DNA from: an uncultured beta proteobacterium
Lineage (GTDB): Bacteria > Pseudomonadota > Gammaproteobacteria > Burkholderiales > Burkholderiaceae_C
Length of the DNA: 34,733 bases
Direction of reading: 5' to 3'
Assembly (NCBI GenBank): GCA_903853895.1
Contig: CAINUX010000239.1
Span: forward strand, 1 to 34,733
Shown here: positions 32,201-34,733 of the stretch, in pieces
How positions within the stretch are numbered: position 1 is the first letter of the stretch
Layout: every line of letters starts with the position of its first letter
Notes under the pieces: generated by a model
Seen by the model: only the letters and a program-made list of their open reading frames with translations
Databases searched by the model: none
Told to the model about the DNA's origin: nothing
Made by a program: the position numbers and the translations under genes

Positions 32201-34733
32201 GCCGCTATCGGTGAATGCGCTTTGGGCGGTGGAGATGCCGGCATCGTAGTTGGTGCTGCCGTTGGCGACGAGTCCATTGACGATGGTTTTGGCCGTGGCA
32301 ACATTCACCCAACTGCTGCCTTGTTCTGCAGACGTGGTCGAGAACGTGACGATGCGCACGCGCACGTCGCCCAGATTGTCGTAGCCATCCAGCAGGCCAA
32401 TGACGGATTCCTTCATCAACTGCAAACGGGTCTTCCCGCCACCGCCATCGGTGGTGGTCATGGAGCCGGAAACGTCCAGCGTCAGCAGGATGTTGGTGTT
32501 GACGTTGGGCAGCGTCACGGAGGTTGTGGTTTGTGTCGCAGACGGTGCGTCGTCTTCCACGCTGATGGTCAGGGTGGATGTGCTGCTGGCGGTGCCATCC
32601 GACACCGTCACAGTGATCGGAATGGATTGCAGGTTTTCACCGCCACCGTTGGGATGGTCAATGGGCTTGAGCAGTGTGGTGGTGTAGGCGCCCGTATTGT
32701 CGATGGTGACCGTCATCACCGGCTGTCCTGCTGCGCTGCCCGTCAGCGTCTGATTGGCGTTGGCAAGTGCCCATGTGACAGCATTGCCGTTGGATGTGAG
32801 GCCGATAGCGGGAGCGCCCAGCGTGACCGTGACCGTGTTGTCCGGGTCCGACACTGTGAACTGACCTGTGAAAGATGTTCCATTGGTCAGATCCGTCGGG
32901 TTGCCGGTCGTGTCTGCGATGCCGTTGGCCAAGCCCTCCTCTGAAACAGTACCTGACTGGCCTGCATTGATGGTTGGTCCATCGTTGGTCCCCTGGACTG
33001 CAAACGTCACCGTGGTAGTACTAAAGTCCCCGTCGGCATCCTTGATCGTGTAGCTGAAGACGTCGTTCTTGCTGTCACCGACGTTGAGGGCCTGCGCAGC
33101 TGCGTTGGAAACGTAGGTATAACTGCCGTCGGTCGCTAGAGTGAAAGTGCCGTACGTTCCGTTGACACCCGCACCGCCAACGCCTGTCGAAATTTCAGTC
33201 GCCACCGTACCAACTTGTACGCCCGTGACAGTTGTCGGGGTGTCCACACCCATCGTGTCGGCACTTGCATTGACGCCGCTTACGACGTTGCCTGTGATTC
33301 CAAGCTGGTCTTCAGTCACTGTGCGTGTATCGGCCACTGCAACCGGCGCGCTGTCCAGAATCTGCACCGTCAAGGTTGAGTTGGCGATATTGCCGAATTG
33401 GTCAGTGACGGCCAGAGTCACGTTGTCAATACTTTGAGTGGAGTTGGGTTGGTTTTGTGCGGTGTTAAGCGTGTAGCTATAAGTGAGTGCACCAGTGCCT
33501 GCGTTGTAACCCGTCAGAGTCATAGTACCTTCACCGGTGTTGATCGTATTGGCGGCCAAATAGGCTGGTGTTGTCAGTTGAGCGGCTGTGAATGCCTGGC
33601 CTCCAATGGTTACGGTGGATAAACCATCTGGAGCGCTGACGGTGATGGTTCCGGTGGTGGTCTCGCTGGTGTTGCCGATGCTAATAAGGCCTAACTCGTT
33701 GACCGTGGCTTGACCAGTCGCATTTGCATTGCCATCGATGGCCGCGATGCTAGGTGGAGTATCGGTGCGCCCCGTGATGGTGATGCTCAACGTAGCTGTG
33801 GTGGTGTCGCCGTCACCATCGGTGATGGTGTAGGTGTAGGTATCTATCAGAGTCTGCCCCGTCTTCAACGCGTTGACCGTTGGGTTGGCGTTGTTCAGGG
33901 TGTAGGTGTAGGAACCGTTGGTGTTCAACATCAGGGAGCCGTAGGTCAGTGTCGGGCTGGCCGAGGTGACCGGTGTGGCGTTGACGTCAGCGCCTACGGT
34001 GTCGTTCGTCAAAACAGAGCCGCTGACCGTGCTGGGAGCTGCGTCCTCGGCGATTGAGGCAGCGTCGGCAACAGCTGTGGGCGCGTCGTCGGTGATGGTG
34101 GCGCCGAAAGTGGCGTTGGCCGTCAGGCTTGCGGAGTCGGTGACGGTGATGGAGAGGTTATCCAGGACGCTTGCGCTGGCGGCGTTGGGGCCGGTCTGAG
34201 CGGCGCTGATGGAATAGGTGTAAGTGATATCGCCGGTGGCTGGGTTGTAGGCGCTCAGCGTCATGGAACCTTCGCCGGTGCTGAATGTCTGTGGCGTGGT
34301 GGCCAGATTGGTCAACTGAGCCAGAGTGACAACGGTCCCACCAAAATTGATACTCACCAGCCCGTTGGGAGCGCTCACCGTCATGGTGCCAGAGGCGGAC
34401 TCGGCGGTGCTCAAGGGGTTGGAGCCTGTAGCCAGGGCGGCCTCATTGACGCTCACCTGACCGGCCACCGCGTTGGTGTTGTTATCGGTGATGGAGATGG
34501 TTGGGGTGCCGTTGGTGGCCACGGTGACGCTGGCCGTGGCGGTGGCGACATCGCCATCCTTGTCGGTCAGGGTGTAGGAGAAAGAGTCGCTGCCCAGATA
34601 GCCCGCATTGGGGGTATAGGTATAGGCGCCGGTGGAGGCGTTGATGGTGACCGTACCGTTTGCGGGCGTGGTGGAGCCCAAAGTCCAGGTGCCTGCGGCG
34701 TCGGCGCCGACGGTGTCGTTACCGGCCAGGGAG
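29228..34733 (-). CDS. Giant LapA-like repeat adhesin (C-terminal ~1,835 residues, partial)
   Basis: The frame is open through the right edge, so the N-terminal retention module and true start are not visible. In protein order, the part present contains VCBS/cadherin-like units with two T1SS-143-type repeats (VSAPNGL near 34370, VSAPDGL near 33635), a von Willebrand A domain with MIDAS motif LDVSGSM (about 32500-31920), three Calx-beta repeats (31187-30215), an Ala/Met-rich linker (about 30200-30130) and tandem Big/cadherin-like repeats to the end (GDPLTLFSVQDANHGSVAL and GDPLTISSVLDATHGTVAL). The last residues are LLKAGSTPTP. No GGxGxDxUx nonapeptides or type I secretion tail are seen. It converges on lapD, 27 bp apart, and is the likely substrate of the LapE/LapG/LapD module. 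Confidence 0.9.
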   Translation of the reverse strand, partial: SLAGNDTVGADAAGTWTLGSTTPANGTVTINASTGAYTYTPNAGYLGSDSFSYTLTDKDGDVATATASVTVATNGTPTISITDNNTNAVAGQVSVNEAALATGSNPLSTAESASGTMTVSAPNGLVSINFGGTVVTLAQLTNLATTPQTFSTGEGSMTLSAYNPATGDITYTYSISAAQTGPNAASASVLDNLSITVTDSASLTANATFGATITDDAPTAVADAASIAEDAAPSTVSGSVLTNDTVGADVNATPVTSASPTLTYGSLMLNTNGSYTYTLNNANPTVNALKTGQTLIDTYTYTITDGDGDTTTATLSITITGRTDTPPSIAAIDGNANATGQATVNELGLISIGNTSETTTGTITVSAPDGLSTVTIGGQAFTAAQLTTPAYLAANTINTGEGTMTLTGYNAGTGALTYSYTLNTAQNQPNSTQSIDNVTLAVTDQFGNIANSTLTVQILDSAPVAVADTRTVTEDQLGITGNVVSGVNASADTMGVDTPTTVTGVQVGTVATEISTGVGGAGVNGTYGTFTLATDGSYTYVSNAAAQALNVGDSKNDVFSYTIKDADGDFSTTTVTFAVQGTNDGPTINAGQSGTVSEEGLANGIADTTGNPTDLTNGTSFTGQFTVSDPDNTVTVTLGAPAIGLTSNGNAVTWALANANQTLTGSAAGQPVMTVTIDNTGAYTTTLLKPIDHPNGGGENLQSIPITVTVSDGTASSTSTLTISVEDDAPSATQTTTSVTLPNVNTNILLTLDVSGSMTTTDGGGGKTRLQLMKESVIGLLDGYDNLGDVRVRIVTFSTTSAEQGSSWVNVATAKTIVNGLVANGSTNYDAGISTAQSAFTDSGKLAGAQNVSYFLSDGQPNPATSRIDPGAETTWTNFLSTNDVKSFSFGMGTGATQAALDPIAYDGLNNTNTSGIVVSDITLLPPILRDSVVAPTTGNVIGGGLGASVGFGADGGFLQTLSVDGSVYAFDPTANSGTGGVTVTGTNRGVFDTAGNTLTVTTLLGGKFVVDLDTGDYTYTAAPTITVAQQESISYTVLDADGDSASSALTIDVNPPLAVATIPPHVTTISSPTVLESTAGNATSLVYTVNLDIMTGTPTTFGYNLNDVGGAGKASASDHGVVSFSNGVTLSGTTLTVPAGVISFTVTVPTTTTGGVEGPETLPLTIDGVTGTGTIAETGSFNPNITIDNVTVNESQGNATFTVSLSQASANTVTVNYSTSNGTATSGSDYTAKSGTVTFAPGQTTQTITVNVTEDATVEPNQTFNVNLTGAVNAAILDNQGVATIVDNEAKISINDVTVNEAAGTATFTVSLSDSAASNVTVQYSTSNGTATAGSDYTARALTTLTFAPGETTKTVTVNITNDTTVESNETFNVNLSNASTNATIVDAVGVATIVDNEPRISINDVTVNEGAGTATFTVTLSEAATGNVTVQYATANGTATAGSDYTAAALTTLTFAPGETSKTITVAIVNDPAVEGNENFTVNLSNASSNATILDGAGIATIVDNAPMAAPFAAPLMAMSASSAAPTAVAGFSDLNEAVKVNEDSTLTGSVLTGTTSDSGTVRVVNFQIDGNSTLFKAGETASLAGVGTLVIGADGAFTFVPVANYNGSVPLITYTMTDGSNNDTSTLAISVTAVNDSPTAVHDSADTMAGTPVTIASTTLLINDSDVDGDPLTLFSVQDANHGSVALVGSNVVFTPTAGYVGAASFNYTISDGHGATSTTTVDVNVNGAPVAVTDNVTGTANTPLTIASTALLSNDTDPNGDPLTISSVLDATHGTVALVGGSVVFTPTKDYVGDASFSYTISDGHGGTASGSVSLTIAAELLKAGSTPTP
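29255..29805 (-). repeat. Two tandem ~93-residue repeats at the adhesin C-terminus
   Basis: Two adjacent units of about 279 bp share the pattern TP(V/L)TIAST(T/A)LL-ND-D--GDPLT, HG(S/T)VALVG, VVFTPT--YVG-ASF-YTISDGHG. These are tandem cadherin-like/Big modules. The second unit runs almost to the stop codon. Confidence 0.8.
30215..31187 (-). repeat. Three tandem Calx-beta repeats in the adhesin gene
   Basis: Three units of about 325 bp each start with ITIDNVTVNES, ISINDVTVNEA and ISINDVTVNEG. They share YSTSNGTA or YATANGTA, GSDYTA, LTFAPGET and VATIVDN. The second and third units are the most alike at DNA level, indicating recent duplication or homogenisation. Confidence 0.85.

Noticed and set aside
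29582..32944. Long plus-strand frames opposite the adhesin gene
   Set aside because: They are Val/Gly/Arg- or Cys-rich shadows of the repetitive minus-strand gene, with no recognisable domain and no ribosome-binding site.
29255..34650. Regularly repeated DNA as a CRISPR array
   Set aside because: The repeats are long, coding, diverged and in frame; they encode adhesin modules, and there are no short identical repeats with unique spacers.
29228..34733. RTX calcium-binding nonapeptides in the adhesin
   Set aside because: I searched the visible protein for GGxGxDxUx and found none; DGDGD-type loops belong to VCBS/cadherin-like units.

Overview
The window is GC-rich, densely coding chromosomal DNA. 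It most resembles a facultatively anaerobic betaproteobacterium of the Comamonadaceae (Rhodoferax-like). The basis is the protein families present, the TTGAT-N4-ATCAA (FNR/Anr-type) boxes and a short AT-rich repeat of a kind I associate with that family. The genus is inference. No rRNA, tRNA, CRISPR array, prophage or intact insertion sequence was seen.

Layout. (1) 1-2630, minus strand: the N-terminal part of an RND efflux pump, its lipoprotein adaptor with a perfect FNR-type box upstream, and a small membrane protein. (2) 2784-7782: an AEC-family permease, a Dcu-type anaerobic C4-dicarboxylate exchanger, and a divergent pair encoding a B12-binding radical SAM protein and an HDOD protein; an FNR-type box lies between the divergent transcripts. 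(3) 7797-23648: a type II secretion (T2SS) region. gspG-H-I-J-K-L-M-N-D-E run on the minus strand to a clear terminator, gspC is divergent next to gspG, and gspF lies apart, 3.5 kb beyond gspE. Between gspE and gspF sit ompW, a secreted lipase, its foldase and a hypothetical gene. The lipase and foldase are a typical T2SS cargo pair, so machine and substrate are interleaved. (4) 23648-24409: an acyltransferase-like membrane protein coupled to gspC. (5) 24454-34733: a Lap-type adhesin module with a TolC/LapE-like outer-membrane protein carrying an extra C-terminal domain, the LapG periplasmic protease, the LapD c-di-GMP receptor, and the last ~1,835 residues of a giant repeat adhesin that runs off the right edge.

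The most unusual signal is a 46-bp element in five diverged copies, at 3644, 9882, 17599, 19119 (inverted) and 26409. Its 3' half can form a GCTAT-N7-ATAGC hairpin. Four copies lie inside coding sequence without breaking the frame, three of them in T2SS genes (gspF, gspD, gspL). The gspF and gspD copies are read in the same frame. Other points of interest are FNR-type boxes at three intergenic regions, an identical AGGGTAAACCC motif next to two of them, and an adhesin that ends without RTX repeats or a recognisable type I secretion tail.
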